A stretch of DNA of 64,000 bases from Eshraghiella sp045129695 (lineage in GTDB: Bacteria; Bacillota; Clostridia; Lachnospirales; Lachnospiraceae): NCBI GenBank assembly GCA_045129695.1, contig JBGVJZ010000037.1, forward strand, positions 71,412 through 135,411, written 5' to 3'. A model generated the notes under the pieces. It was not told where the DNA came from, searched no databases, and was given only the letters and a program-made list of their open reading frames with translations. This document shows, piece after piece, positions 24,595 to 33,236 of this stretch; position 1 is the stretch's first letter; every line of letters starts with the position of its first letter. The position numbers and the translations under genes are program-made.

Positions 24595-26583
24595 ATGAAA
24601 GTATTAAGTATTGATATTGAAACCTTCTCCTCGGTCAATCTGCAAAAATGTGGTGTTTACAAATACGCAGAGAGCGAGGATTTTGAAATATTGCTGTTCG
24701 GCTATGCCGTGGACGGTGGTGCGGTGCAGGTGGTCGACCTTGCCTGTGGGGAGAAAATCCCGGCAGAGATTATTGAGGCACTGACCGATGATGCCGTTAT
24801 AAAAACCGCGTTTAATGCTGCTTTTGAGAGGGTGTGTCTGTCCAGGTACTTATCTGATATGGGTGTAAGCCTTGACCCGTTCCATGACAATCATCCGTTG
24901 TCACAGGAGTGCGCCCGTTACTTAAATCCGGCAAGCTGGCACTGCACCATGATTTGGGCAGCAACATTAGGTCTGCCTCTTTCCCTTGAAGGTGTTGGTG
25001 CAGTTCTTGGTTTGGAGAAACAAAAGCTGACCGAGGGTAAATCTTTAATCAAATATTTCTGTGTTCCCTGTGCGCCTACCAAAGTAAATGGTGGTCGCAC
25101 AAGAAATCTGCTGGAACATGATATGGAAAAATGGCAGCAGTTTAAGGCATATAACCTTCGTGATGTGGAAACGGAGATAGGCATCCAGGAGAAGTTATCC
25201 CGATTCCCTGTGCCTGAGAAGATTTGGGATGAATATCATGTGAGCGAAGAAATCAATGACCGTGGTATCGGTGTGGATATGGTGCTTGTAAAAGAGGCAA
25301 TCGAAATCGACAGTAAGAGCCGTGAACATTTAACGGCTTTAATGCAGGATATGACAAATCTCGACAATCCAAACTCTGTGCAGCAGATGAAGTCCTGGCT
25401 TGCAGATAACGGTCTTGAGATGGACAGTCTTGGCAAAAAGGATGTGGCGGCAGCAATCAAAACAGCACCGTCGGATATTACCAATGTGCTTTCCTTACGT
25501 CAGCAGCTTGCCAAAAGCAGCGTCAAAAAATACACGGCTATGGAAAATGCCGTGTGCAAGGATAACCGTGCCAGGGGTATGTTCCAGTTTTATGGTGCAA
25601 ACAGAACCGGAAGATTTGCAGGAAGGCTGATTCAGCTTCAGAATCTGCCACAGAACCATATGCCGGATCTGGCAGAAGCACGTGGTCTTGTATGTGACGG
25701 GAACTATGATGCGTTGGAACTTCTGTATGAGGATATTCCCGATACCCTGTCACAGCTTATCCGTACTGCCTTTGTGCCGCAGAAGGACAGAAAATTTATC
25801 GTAGCAGACTTTTCTGCTATTGAGGCGAGGGTTCTCGCCTGGCTTGCGGGCGAACAGTGGAGAATTAAGGTATTTGAGGAAGGCAAAGACATCTATTGCA
25901 GCAGTGCCAGTCAGATGTTTGGTGTTCCGGTAGAAAAGCACGGTGTTAACGGACATCTCCGTCAAAAGGGTAAAATCGCGGAACTCGCCTTGGGCTACGG
26001 CGGTTCAGTCGGTGCCCTAAAAGCAATGGGAGCCTTGGAGATGGGTCTTACAGAGGAGGAACTTCAGCCTCTTGTATCTGCGTGGAGAAATGCCAATCCT
26101 ATGATAACCAGGTTGTGGTGGGACATCGACCGTGCCGTGAAGACCTGCGTAAAAGAAAGATGTGCAATGGAAACCCACGGTTTGAAGTTCCACTATCAGA
26201 GCGGATTTTTATTCCTGACCCTTCCATCCGGCAGACAGCTTGCCTATGTGAAACCACGCATGGGAGAGAATCAGTTCGGTGGCGAGGCTGTTACCTACGA
26301 AGGTGTGGGTGCAACAAAGAAGTGGGAGCGTTTGGAAAGTTACGGTCCTAAATTTACGGAGAATGCAGTGCAGGCCATTGCAAGGGATATTCTGATGTAT
26401 GCTATTCAGACACTCCGTCATTGCGATATTGTTGCCCATGTCCATGATGAAATTATCATCGAGTGCGACCGCAGGGTTTCTCTTGAGTCTGTTTGTGAGC
26501 AGATGGGAAGGACACCGCCTTGGGCAGAAGGGTTGTTGCTTCGTGCTGACGGATATGAATGTTATTTTTATAAAAAAGATTAA
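24595..26583 (+). CDS. Phage family A DNA polymerase
   Basis: A 662-aa polymerase with 3'-5' exonuclease and palm/finger domains but no 5' nuclease, as usual in phages. The exonuclease begins LSIDIETFSS. Polymerase motif A is DFSAIEARVLAWLAG, motif B is RQKGKIAELALGYGG and motif C is HVHDEIIIEC. It copies the phage genome together with the VapE primase/helicase encoded 3 kb on. The start overlaps a hairpin-containing 19-codon mini-ORF as ATGA, suggesting translational control. Confidence 0.95.
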   Translation: MKVLSIDIETFSSVNLQKCGVYKYAESEDFEILLFGYAVDGGAVQVVDLACGEKIPAEIIEALTDDAVIKTAFNAAFERVCLSRYLSDMGVSLDPFHDNHPLSQECARYLNPASWHCTMIWAATLGLPLSLEGVGAVLGLEKQKLTEGKSLIKYFCVPCAPTKVNGGRTRNLLEHDMEKWQQFKAYNLRDVETEIGIQEKLSRFPVPEKIWDEYHVSEEINDRGIGVDMVLVKEAIEIDSKSREHLTALMQDMTNLDNPNSVQQMKSWLADNGLEMDSLGKKDVAAAIKTAPSDITNVLSLRQQLAKSSVKKYTAMENAVCKDNRARGMFQFYGANRTGRFAGRLIQLQNLPQNHMPDLAEARGLVCDGNYDALELLYEDIPDTLSQLIRTAFVPQKDRKFIVADFSAIEARVLAWLAGEQWRIKVFEEGKDIYCSSASQMFGVPVEKHGVNGHLRQKGKIAELALGYGGSVGALKAMGALEMGLTEEELQPLVSAWRNANPMITRLWWDIDRAVKTCVKERCAMETHGLKFHYQSGFLFLTLPSGRQLAYVKPRMGENQFGGEAVTYEGVGATKKWERLESYGPKFTENAVQAIARDILMYAIQTLRHCDIVAHVHDEIIIECDRRVSLESVCEQMGRTPPWAEGLLLRADGYECYFYKKD

Positions 26584-26588
26584 AATTT

Positions 26589-26651
26589 GGGGGTTCGATT
26601 CCATCGGATTTTTCGCTTATAGGCAGAAGGATGATTTGTCCTTCTGTCTAT
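26589..26651 (+). repeat. 39-nt recurring motif, copy B, with 13-bp hairpin
   Basis: GGGGGTTCGATTC-N7-TTTTTCGCTTATAGGCAGA at 26589-26627, starting 5 bp after the polymerase stop. Its 3' end forms a 13-bp stem: 26619-26631 pairs with 26639-26651, with one G-T pair and loop TGATTTG. It precedes the antirepressor gene. Unlike copy A, the GGGGG run has no complementary partner in N7. Confidence 0.75.
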
Positions 26652-26673
26652 TTCATTTTAAGGAGGATTCGCT

Positions 26674-27423
26674 ATGGACGAATTAATCAGAATCAACTAT
26701 GACAGTGAGCGCCCTACTGTGAACGGACGTGATTTGCACGATGCTCTGCAGGTAAAGACCGCATACAAGGATTGGTTTCCGAGAATGTGTGAATATGGCT
26801 TTTTCGAGGGTACAGACTTCTGCTCATTTTTGAGCGAAAGTTCCGGTGGCCGCCCTGCGGTAAATCATCAGCTTACTATTGATATGGCAAAGCAACTATG
26901 CATGATTCAGCGTACCGATATCGGCAGAAAGTTCCGCCATTATTTTATCCAGGTGGAAGAGGCATGGAACTCTCCCGAAGCAGTTATGGCGAGAGCGTTG
27001 CAGTTTGCAAATCAGCAGCTTGCTCTTCTGAAACATCAGAACATGGAACTGACCGATACCATTGCCATTCAGAATCAGCAGATTTTGGAGATGAAGCCGA
27101 AGGTCAGCTACTACGATGTGGTTCTTAACTGCAAAGACCTTATTTCCACATCAGCCATTGCCAAGGATTATGGAAAATCCGCTATCTGGATGAACCGCTA
27201 TCTCCATGAAAAAGGTGTGCAGTTCAAGCAGGGCGATATCTGGCTTTTGTATCAGAAATACGCACAGAAGGGTTACACAAGTACCAAGACTCACAGCTAT
27301 CCGGGTACTGACGGTGAAACTCATACGAAGGTTCATACCTATTGGACACAGAAAGGCAGACTCTTCATCTATGAACTTATGAAATCGGACGGCATGATGC
27401 CTTTGATTGAGCAGGAGGTGTAA
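26674..27423 (+). CDS. Phage antirepressor (AntA/AntB + KilAC domains)
   Basis: A 249-aa protein with AAGGAGG before the ATG. The N-terminal AntA/AntB-type domain (residues about 10-95) includes VNGRDLHDALQVKTAYKDWFPRMCEYGFFEGTDF and TIDMAKQLCMIQRTDIGRKFRHYFIQVE. A short coiled segment leads to a C-terminal KilAC domain (CKDLISTSAIAKDYGKSAIWMNRYLHEKGVQFKQGDIWLLYQKYAQKGY). Such proteins inactivate lytic-gene repressors or bind DNA. It lies directly after motif copy B, suggesting dedicated control. Confidence 0.9.
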   Translation: MDELIRINYDSERPTVNGRDLHDALQVKTAYKDWFPRMCEYGFFEGTDFCSFLSESSGGRPAVNHQLTIDMAKQLCMIQRTDIGRKFRHYFIQVEEAWNSPEAVMARALQFANQQLALLKHQNMELTDTIAIQNQQILEMKPKVSYYDVVLNCKDLISTSAIAKDYGKSAIWMNRYLHEKGVQFKQGDIWLLYQKYAQKGYTSTKTHSYPGTDGETHTKVHTYWTQKGRLFIYELMKSDGMMPLIEQEV

Positions 27424-27427
27424 CGCT

Positions 27428-27856
27428 ATGGGAATCGATAAATTCAACGCTGAAGGTTACTATGACCCGACCTGCTATGAGGCAATGACAAATGTGGTAA
27501 AAGCGGACAGACAGTCCGCTTTTCGCCCTATGGTGTACATCTGCTCCCCGTTCTCCGGTGATACAGAATATAACACTGCACAGGCAAGAAAATATAGCCG
27601 TTTTGCTTATGAGCAGAAGGCAATCCCTGTAACACCGCATTTATTGTATCCGCAGTTTATGTCGGATGATAATCCGGAAGAACGTGCCGATGCCATGCAT
27701 TTCAATTATGTATTGCTTGGTAAGTGCAATGAGTTGTGGGTGTTCGGTGATGTGATTTCCAAAGGTATGGCTCACGAAATCGGTATTGCAAAAAAGAGAA
27801 ATCAAACCATTCGTTGGTTCAATAAAAACTGTGAGGAGGTTAGCAAAAATGCGTGA
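27428..27856 (+). CDS. DUF4406/DUF7768 protein, deoxyribosyltransferase-like
   Basis: 142 aa from the ATG at 27428 (GGAGGTG upstream). It has a Rossmann-like start, MVYICSPFSGDTEYNTAQARKYSRFA, and the late segment NELWVFGDVISKGMAHEIGIAKKRNQTIRWF, typical of DUF4406/DUF7768 proteins, which share a fold with nucleoside 2-deoxyribosyltransferases. A part in phage nucleotide metabolism is plausible but unproven. Its end overlaps the VapE start by 8 bp. Confidence 0.8.
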   Translation: MGIDKFNAEGYYDPTCYEAMTNVVKADRQSAFRPMVYICSPFSGDTEYNTAQARKYSRFAYEQKAIPVTPHLLYPQFMSDDNPEERADAMHFNYVLLGKCNELWVFGDVISKGMAHEIGIAKKRNQTIRWFNKNCEEVSKNA

Positions 27857-30197
27857 TTTAAATATTGCATACGGCAGCAGCCGACAGGCAAAGACATGGG
27901 TCAATAAGACAATCGGCTTCGAGGAACTGAAAGAACGCCTTAAGGTGACCATTCGTACACCGGAGTCAGCAGAAGAATACGCCAAGATGAATAAGGCACA
28001 GCGTGATCAGGCAAAAGACCACGGCGGGTTTGTTGGTGGTGTTCTCAAGGGCGGCCGCAGAAAAATCGATACCGTGGAATCACGCTCTATGCTTTCTCTT
28101 GATGGTGACCGTATTACAAAGGAATTTCTTAAGGCGTTTGAAGCAACCTTTCCATATACTTCCGTGCTTTATACCACGCACAGTAGTACAGAAGAAAATC
28201 CGAGGGCAAGAATTGTCTGCCCTCTGCCCCGTGATGTAACGTCGGAGGAGTTTGTTGCCGTATCCCGTTATGTGGCACAGATGCTCGGCATCGATTACTT
28301 TGACGAGTGTTCCTATCTTCCCAATCAGCTGATGTATTGGCCGTCCACTCCGCAGAACGGCGTATTTGTGTATAAGGAAACGGACGGAGGTTGGATTGAC
28401 CCCGATGAAATCCTCTCTGCACATCCGGAATGGACTGACCCTACAAGACTGCCTACCTCATCCAGGGAAAGTAAGGCAAACAGTGTAACACAGCAGAAAG
28501 TACAGGACCCGCTTTCCAAAGAAGGTGTGGTGGGTCTTTTCAACCGTGTGTATCATCCGATTTCCAAAGCACTGGAGATTTTCCTGTCGGATGTATATGA
28601 ACCCACCGATAACGAGAGCCGTTGGCACTTCATCCAGTCAAGCAGCATGGCAGGCGTGGAAATCAAAGAGGATAAGTTCGTCTACAGCCATCACGCCAAA
28701 GACCCTGCATACCTCAAACTTTGCAATGCTTTTGATATTGTCCGTATCCATAAATTCGGTGATGCAGATGACAAAAAATCTTTTAATGCTATGTGTGAGT
28801 TTGCTATGCAGCAGGATGATGTAAAACTCCTTGCTGCCAATGAAAGACTGGCACAGGCAAATGTGGATTTTTCCGTTGACGGTGATGAGGACTGGAAGAA
28901 AAAACTCCGCTATCAGCCGAAGACCAGTCTGCTTGAAAACAGCGTGTATAACTTAAACCTCATCTTAAACAATGACCCTGATTTCAAAAACTTTGCATTC
29001 AATGAGATGGCAAACCGTATTCAGATAACAGGTTCTCTCCCTTGGGAACGTCCTGCAGGAAATGCATTCTGGCGTGATGCAGATACGGCACAACTTAAGT
29101 CTATCATTGACATCCGCTATCTGCCGTTTTCCAGTCGTAACCATGATGTTGCTTTTACCAAGGTTGCCGATGACCGACACTTCCACCCTGTCCGTGACTA
29201 TCTTGACAGTCTGCCGGAGTGGGATGGCGTAAAGCGTGTGGAAGACCTCTTTATTAAATATCTGCAGGCGGATGATACGGAGTATGTACGCACGGTTACA
29301 AGAAAAACCTTTGCAGCCGCTGTTGCCCGTATTTATGTTCCCGGCATCAAGTTTGACTGCGTTCCCGTGCTTGACGGTGAGCAGGGCATCGGTAAGTCCA
29401 CCATTGTGAAAGACCTTGTGGGTTCGGAGTATTATTCCGAAACGCTGTCCCTTACGGATATGGATGATAAGTCCGGAGCAGAAAAACTGCAGGGATTTTG
29501 GGCGGTGGAAATCGGCGAACTTGCGGGTATGAAGAAGGCTGACATTGAGAAAGTGAAGGCATTCCTTTCCACCTGCGATGACAAGTACAGACCTTCCTAT
29601 GGTCGAGTGGTGGAATCTCATCCAAGACAGTGCATTATCATTGCCACGGTCAATGGTGAGCGTGGATATCTTCGTGATATTACGGGTAACCGCCGTTTTT
29701 GGATTATTAAAGTGCATCAGAAGAAGCAGAAAAAGACCTGGAACTTTACCGATGAATACCGTCAGCAGTTCTGGGCAGAAGCCAAAGCCATCTGGAAGTC
29801 CGGCGAGAAGCTGTTCCTTGAGGGTGATGTTCTTGCGGAATCAGAAAAGGTGCAGCAGTCTGCTATGGAAGTGGACGAGCGTGTCGGTATGGTGGAGGAA
29901 TATTTGAATGCCTTACTGCCCGCCGATTGGGACAGCATGGATTTGTACCAAAGAAGAAACTTCCTGCAAGGCAGTGAGTTCGGTCAGCCTGATCACAAAG
30001 GCGTGGTGGTACGCACGGAGGTCAGCAATCCGGAAATCTGGTGCGAGTGCTTTGGTAAGAATCTGCAGGAACTGAAACCTTCGGACAGCTATGCCATTGC
30101 AGCACTGATGAGTCAAATCGGCGGTTGGGAGCGCACCAACAGTATCAAGCGTCAGCCGATTTATGGCAGGCAGCGACTTTACAAATTCGGAGGTTAA
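27849..30197 (+). CDS. VapE-type primase/helicase
   Basis: 782 aa from the ATG at 27849 with GAGGAGG upstream. The N-terminal ~250 residues look like an archaeo-eukaryotic-type primase region (RSMLSLDGDRIT, YTTHSSTEENPRARIVCPLPR). The C-terminal virulence-associated-E helicase has Walker A DGEQGIGKST (about residue 507), Walker B FWAVEIGELAG and TVNGERGYLRDITGNRRFW. It would unwind and prime phage DNA. It is followed by a 30-bp inverted repeat that may be its origin. Confidence 0.92.
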   Translation: MRDLNIAYGSSRQAKTWVNKTIGFEELKERLKVTIRTPESAEEYAKMNKAQRDQAKDHGGFVGGVLKGGRRKIDTVESRSMLSLDGDRITKEFLKAFEATFPYTSVLYTTHSSTEENPRARIVCPLPRDVTSEEFVAVSRYVAQMLGIDYFDECSYLPNQLMYWPSTPQNGVFVYKETDGGWIDPDEILSAHPEWTDPTRLPTSSRESKANSVTQQKVQDPLSKEGVVGLFNRVYHPISKALEIFLSDVYEPTDNESRWHFIQSSSMAGVEIKEDKFVYSHHAKDPAYLKLCNAFDIVRIHKFGDADDKKSFNAMCEFAMQQDDVKLLAANERLAQANVDFSVDGDEDWKKKLRYQPKTSLLENSVYNLNLILNNDPDFKNFAFNEMANRIQITGSLPWERPAGNAFWRDADTAQLKSIIDIRYLPFSSRNHDVAFTKVADDRHFHPVRDYLDSLPEWDGVKRVEDLFIKYLQADDTEYVRTVTRKTFAAAVARIYVPGIKFDCVPVLDGEQGIGKSTIVKDLVGSEYYSETLSLTDMDDKSGAEKLQGFWAVEIGELAGMKKADIEKVKAFLSTCDDKYRPSYGRVVESHPRQCIIIATVNGERGYLRDITGNRRFWIIKVHQKKQKKTWNFTDEYRQQFWAEAKAIWKSGEKLFLEGDVLAESEKVQQSAMEVDERVGMVEEYLNALLPADWDSMDLYQRRNFLQGSEFGQPDHKGVVVRTEVSNPEIWCECFGKNLQELKPSDSYAIAALMSQIGGWERTNSIKRQPIYGRQRLYKFGG

Positions 30198-30199
30198 GA

Positions 30200-30334
30200 A
30201 CACAAGAATGCGACACAACACAACTATTCTCCTTATATTAGAAATGGTTGTTTTTAAGGGTAAAGTAAAAGGCACCCGTGTATAGGCGCGTAAGAAATAT
30301 ATAGGGAATAGTTGTGTAATTGTGTTTCTTGTGT
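30200..30334. repeat. Long imperfect inverted repeat, candidate origin or operator
   Basis: Left arm 30200-30229 (ACACAAGAA, then ACACAACACAACTATTC) is complementary to 30306-30334 (GAATAGTTGTGT, then TTCTTGTGT), except for a few central bases. The ~75 bp between arms is AT-rich and carries no gene. It lies directly after the replicative helicase gene, a common origin site in phages. Confidence 0.6.
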
Positions 30335-30350
30335 CAGATGGGAGGCAGAT

Positions 30351-30632
30351 ATGAGAGAACAGATGATAGAGAAAAAATTCACGGACGCAGTAAAGAAAAT
30401 GGGAGGTCTTGCACCGAAGTTTGTAAGTCCGGGTTTAGATGGTGTGCCAGACCGACTTGTGCTTTTTCCGATGGGGAGAATGGCCTTTGTGGAATTCAAG
30501 GCTCCTGGCAAAAAGATGTGTCCTTTACAGATAAGACGAAAAAAGCAGTTGGAGAGCCTCGGCTTTTTGGTTTACTGCGTTGACAGTGTAGAACAGATTG
30601 GAGGTGTGATTGATGCAATACAGTCCTCATGA
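30351..30632 (+). CDS. VRR-NUC domain nuclease
   Basis: 93 aa from the ATG at 30351, with GGGAGG upstream. It is a stand-alone VRR-NUC fold: GLDGVPDRLVLFPMGRMAFVEFKAPGKKMCPLQIRRKKQLESLGF contains the Asp and the E-x-K pair of this PD-(D/E)XK branch. Stand-alone phage VRR-NUC proteins can cut Holliday junctions or branched DNA. Its 3' end overlaps the SNF2 helicase gene by 20 bp, a pairing widespread in Firmicutes phages. Confidence 0.9.
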   Translation: MREQMIEKKFTDAVKKMGGLAPKFVSPGLDGVPDRLVLFPMGRMAFVEFKAPGKKMCPLQIRRKKQLESLGFLVYCVDSVEQIGGVIDAIQSS

Positions 30633-31968
30633 GTACCAGACTTATGCAACAAATTTCATATTGGAACATCCCGTGGCGGCGGTTTTGCTTGAGATGGGTC
30701 TTGGCAAGAGCGTCATCACACTGACTGCCATTTACGAACTGATGCTGAATCGCTTTGAGGTACAGAAGGTTTTGGTGATTGCACCCCTTCGTGTGGCAAG
30801 GGATACCTGGCCTGCGGAGATTGAAAAGTGGGAGCATCTGACGGGTCTTACTTATTCGGTAGCAATCGGAACGGAAGCAGAAAGGCTTGCAGCCTTAAAG
30901 CGTCCCGCCCACCTGTACTTAATCAACAGAGAAAATGTGGATTGGCTTATCACAAAAAGCGGTATCCCCTTTGATTTTGATATGGTGGTGATTGATGAGC
31001 TTTCTTCTTTCAAATCCTATGCAGCAAAAAGGTTCAAAAGCCTTCTGAAAGTCAGACCGAGGGTAAAGCGTATGGTAGGTCTTACGGGTACTCCTTCCAG
31101 CAACGGTTTGATGGATTTATGGGCGGAGTTCCGTATCCTCGATATGGGTCAGAGGCTTGGCAGATACATTACTCATTACCGAAATAATTTCTTTGTGCCG
31201 GACAAGAGAAATCAGCAGATGATTTTCTCCTACAAGCCAAGAGCAGGTGCGGAAGATGCAATTTACAGATTGATTTCGGATATTACGATTTCCATGAAAT
31301 CAGCGGATTTTCTAAAAATGCCGGAATGCATTATAAACGAAGTCCCTGTTGCCCTTTCGGAAAAAGAGTGGTCGGTGTACCAGGCATTGAAGGAAGATAT
31401 GGTGGTAGACCTTAAGGATGAGGAAATTGATGCCGTAAACGCTGCAGTACTTTCCGGGAAACTTCTTCAGATGGCAAACGGTGCCGTCTATAACGAAGAA
31501 AAAGATATCATTCATATTCATGACCGAAAACTGGATGCTCTGGAGGATTTGATTGAGGGTGCAAACGGAAAGCCTGTGCTTGTGGCATATTGGTACAACC
31601 ACGATTTGCAGAGAATTAAGGAGCGTTTTTCGGTAAGGGAAATAAAAACAAGCCAGGATATCAAAGATTGGAACAACGGAGATATCCCCGTTGCCGTTAT
31701 CCATCCTGCCAGTGCAGGACACGGCTTAAATATCCAGTTCGGCGGTTCTACGATTATATGGTTTGGGTTGACCTGGTCACTGGAACTTTATCAGCAGACC
31801 AACGCCCGCTTGTGGAGACAGGGTCAAAAGAGTACCGTGGTCATCCACCACATTATTGCCAAGGATACCATTGACGAGGATGTTATGAAGGCACTTCGTA
31901 AGAAGGAAAAAATCCAATCGGCGCTTATCGATTCCGTAAAGGCGAGAATTGGAGGTGCTGCCCATTGA
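30613..31968 (+). CDS. SNF2-related DEAD/DEAH-box helicase
   Basis: 451 aa from the ATG at 30613, with GGAGGTG upstream. Motif I is LEMGLGKSVITLTA, motif II DELS in MVVIDELSSFKS, motif III GLTGTPSSNGLMDLW, and motif VI QTNARLWRQGQ. This is an SF2/SNF2 ATPase without the long insertions of eukaryotic remodellers. Acting with the VRR-NUC protein encoded upstream, it may process replication intermediates. Confidence 0.92.
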   Translation: MQYSPHEYQTYATNFILEHPVAAVLLEMGLGKSVITLTAIYELMLNRFEVQKVLVIAPLRVARDTWPAEIEKWEHLTGLTYSVAIGTEAERLAALKRPAHLYLINRENVDWLITKSGIPFDFDMVVIDELSSFKSYAAKRFKSLLKVRPRVKRMVGLTGTPSSNGLMDLWAEFRILDMGQRLGRYITHYRNNFFVPDKRNQQMIFSYKPRAGAEDAIYRLISDITISMKSADFLKMPECIINEVPVALSEKEWSVYQALKEDMVVDLKDEEIDAVNAAVLSGKLLQMANGAVYNEEKDIIHIHDRKLDALEDLIEGANGKPVLVAYWYNHDLQRIKERFSVREIKTSQDIKDWNNGDIPVAVIHPASAGHGLNIQFGGSTIIWFGLTWSLELYQQTNARLWRQGQKSTVVIHHIIAKDTIDEDVMKALRKKEKIQSALIDSVKARIGGAAH

Positions 31969-32189
31969 CCGACCCTTATGAAAATCTTGCAAACAGCATT
32001 GTCCTCTTAGCTGTAAAGGACTACAGGGATGCCTTGAAAAAACTCAAAAAATGGCCAAGAAATGAATCAGCCCAAATTATGAAAGATGAGGTGGAGAGGT
32101 TCTTCCACTCTGCGTGGTATAGAGAACTTACCTCAGTGGATGGAGAGTATTTAATCTTCAAATTACAAGCGGAGGTGGAAGAATCGTGA
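31965..32189 (+). CDS. Small phage protein, unknown function
   Basis: A 74-aa protein overlapping the helicase stop by 4 bp and the next start by 4 bp, so tightly coupled. It is helical and charged (LAVKDYRDALKKLKKWPRNESAQIMKDEVERFFHSAWYRELTSVDGEYLI). Similar short proteins commonly sit before DUF1492 genes in Clostridia prophages. No function known. Confidence 0.75.
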   Translation: MTDPYENLANSIVLLAVKDYRDALKKLKKWPRNESAQIMKDEVERFFHSAWYRELTSVDGEYLIFKLQAEVEES

Positions 32190-32611
32190 AAGTAAAAGAA
32201 TATTTAGGCCAGGCATACAGACTGGACCAGAGAATCAACTCGGATATTGAGGAACTTGGAAAACTTAGGGAAATGTCGAGCAGTATTTCTTCTCCCACAT
32301 GGGAGGAGCGTGTGCAGACATCGAGAAATACGGATGCCCCTTTTGTACGAAGCGTTTTTAAGATTATGGAGTTGGAAGATAAAATCAACGCCGAAATCGA
32401 CAACCTTGTGGAACTGAAAAAGCAAATACGCACGGTTATTGATGAGGTTGCCAATACCGATGAGCGTATGGTCCTTCGTTACCGCTATATCCACAACCTT
32501 ACCTGGGAGCAGATTGGGGATGAACTCCATGCCGACAGAACTACGGTGTACCGTTGGCATAACAGTGCCATCAACCATGTAACTATGCCGGAAAATCCAA
32601 TCAAAATATAA
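32186..32611 (+). CDS. DUF1492 / ArpU-like late transcription regulator
   Basis: A 141-aa protein. The N-terminal coiled segment (LDQRINSDIEELGKLREM) is followed by a sigma region 4-like HTH: MVLRYRYIHNLTWEQIGDELHADRTTVYRWHNSAIN. This fits DUF1492/ArpU-type regulators that switch on phage late genes. It is the last early gene. The next 65 bp hold a tandem repeat and a -10 box without a -35 box, which this protein may serve. Confidence 0.85.
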   Translation: MKVKEYLGQAYRLDQRINSDIEELGKLREMSSSISSPTWEERVQTSRNTDAPFVRSVFKIMELEDKINAEIDNLVELKKQIRTVIDEVANTDERMVLRYRYIHNLTWEQIGDELHADRTTVYRWHNSAINHVTMPENPIKI

Positions 32612-32619
32612 TGTCTGCA

Positions 32620-32675
32620 CACTTTGCAACACTTTGCAACAAGATACCACAGTGGCATTTATGATATGATATAAT
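32620..32675 (+). promoter_or_regulatory. Putative activator-dependent late promoter
   Basis: The 10-mer CACTTTGCAA occurs twice in tandem (32620-32629, 32630-32639). The -10 box TATAAT (32670-32675) follows at 31 bp, preceded by TGATATGA. The expected -35 position (32647-32652) reads CCACAG, unlike TTGACA. That pattern suits a promoter needing a phage activator bound at the repeats, most simply the DUF1492 protein encoded directly upstream. Confidence 0.6.
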
Positions 32676-32697
32676 CAGCAAAAAGCAGAATGAAACC

Positions 32698-32729
32698 AAG
32701 CCTTGAGGGAGCAATCCTTCAGGGCTTTT
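32698..32729 (+). terminator. Terminator-like hairpin before the HNH gene
   Basis: A 12-bp stem AAGCCTTGAGGG / CCTTCAGGGCTT with two G-T pairs and loop AGCAAT, followed by TTTT. It lies between the putative late promoter and the first late gene, so it must be read through or act as an attenuator. The following GCTTTTCTTATGCC is repeated exactly before the portal gene. Confidence 0.65.
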
Positions 32730-32754
32730 CTTATGCCCAAGGGAGGTGAAGCAA

Positions 32755-33114
32755 GTGCCAAGAAGACCAAAGCGTCCCTGTTCTTTCCCAGGATGTCCTA
32801 ACCTAACAGATGGGAGATTCTGCGAGGAACATGAAAAGCAGGAAAACAAACGATACGAAACCTATGACCGTGACCCTGCCGTAAGAAAACGCTACGGGAG
32901 AGCGTGGAAAAGGATAAGAGATTCCTATGCCGCCGCCCATCCGCTGTGTGAGAAGTGTTTGGAGGACGGAAGGTTCGTGCCGACCGAAGAGATACATCAT
33001 AAGCTGCCTTTGTCAAAGGGTGGAACTCATGCAAGAGAAAATCTGATTGCTCTTTGTAAGTCCTGTCACGCAAAAATTCACGCGAAAAACGGTGAGCGTT
33101 GGCATAATCACTGA
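32755..33114 (+). CDS. HNH endonuclease
   Basis: 119 aa from the GTG at 32755, 6 bp after GGGAGGTG. A zinc-finger-like N-terminus (CSFPGCPNLTDGRFCEEHEK) precedes the HNH core CEKCLEDGRFVPTEEIHHKLPLSKGGTHARENLIALCKSCHAKIH, with the HH pair, the central Asn and the final His. In HK97-type cos phages an HNH protein next to the terminase genes is needed for genome cutting and packaging, the likely role here. Confidence 0.92.
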   Translation: MPRRPKRPCSFPGCPNLTDGRFCEEHEKQENKRYETYDRDPAVRKRYGRAWKRIRDSYAAAHPLCEKCLEDGRFVPTEEIHHKLPLSKGGTHARENLIALCKSCHAKIHAKNGERWHNH

Positions 33115-33236
33115 CCCGGTAGGGGCGGTCAAATCTCCGGGACCTATATCCCGTGCAACGGGCGTGGGGTTTCGTGTGAAAAAATTGCGTATTCAAAAGG
33201 GTAATAAGGCCCGCAGACAGGAAAGGCGGTGAGAAT
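33115..33236 (+). other. Candidate cos (packaging) region
   Basis: 122 bp between the HNH and small-terminase genes with no credible gene. It contains the G-rich run GGTAGGGGCGGTCAAATCTC, the inverted repeat CGGGACCTATATCCCG and the hairpin CCCGTGCAACGGG. Cos sites of HNH-containing Firmicutes phages usually lie exactly here and often have a similar G-run followed by TCAAATCTC. The cut position cannot be read from the sequence. Confidence 0.4.

Noticed and set aside
28965..29717. 250-aa minus-strand frame inside vapE
   Set aside because: It is the reverse shadow of the well-supported VapE helicase motifs, with no ribosome site or family match.
33047..33232. 61-aa frame crossing the HNH end and the candidate cos region
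   Set aside because: Basic, low-complexity product without ribosome site; the region is better explained as non-coding packaging DNA.
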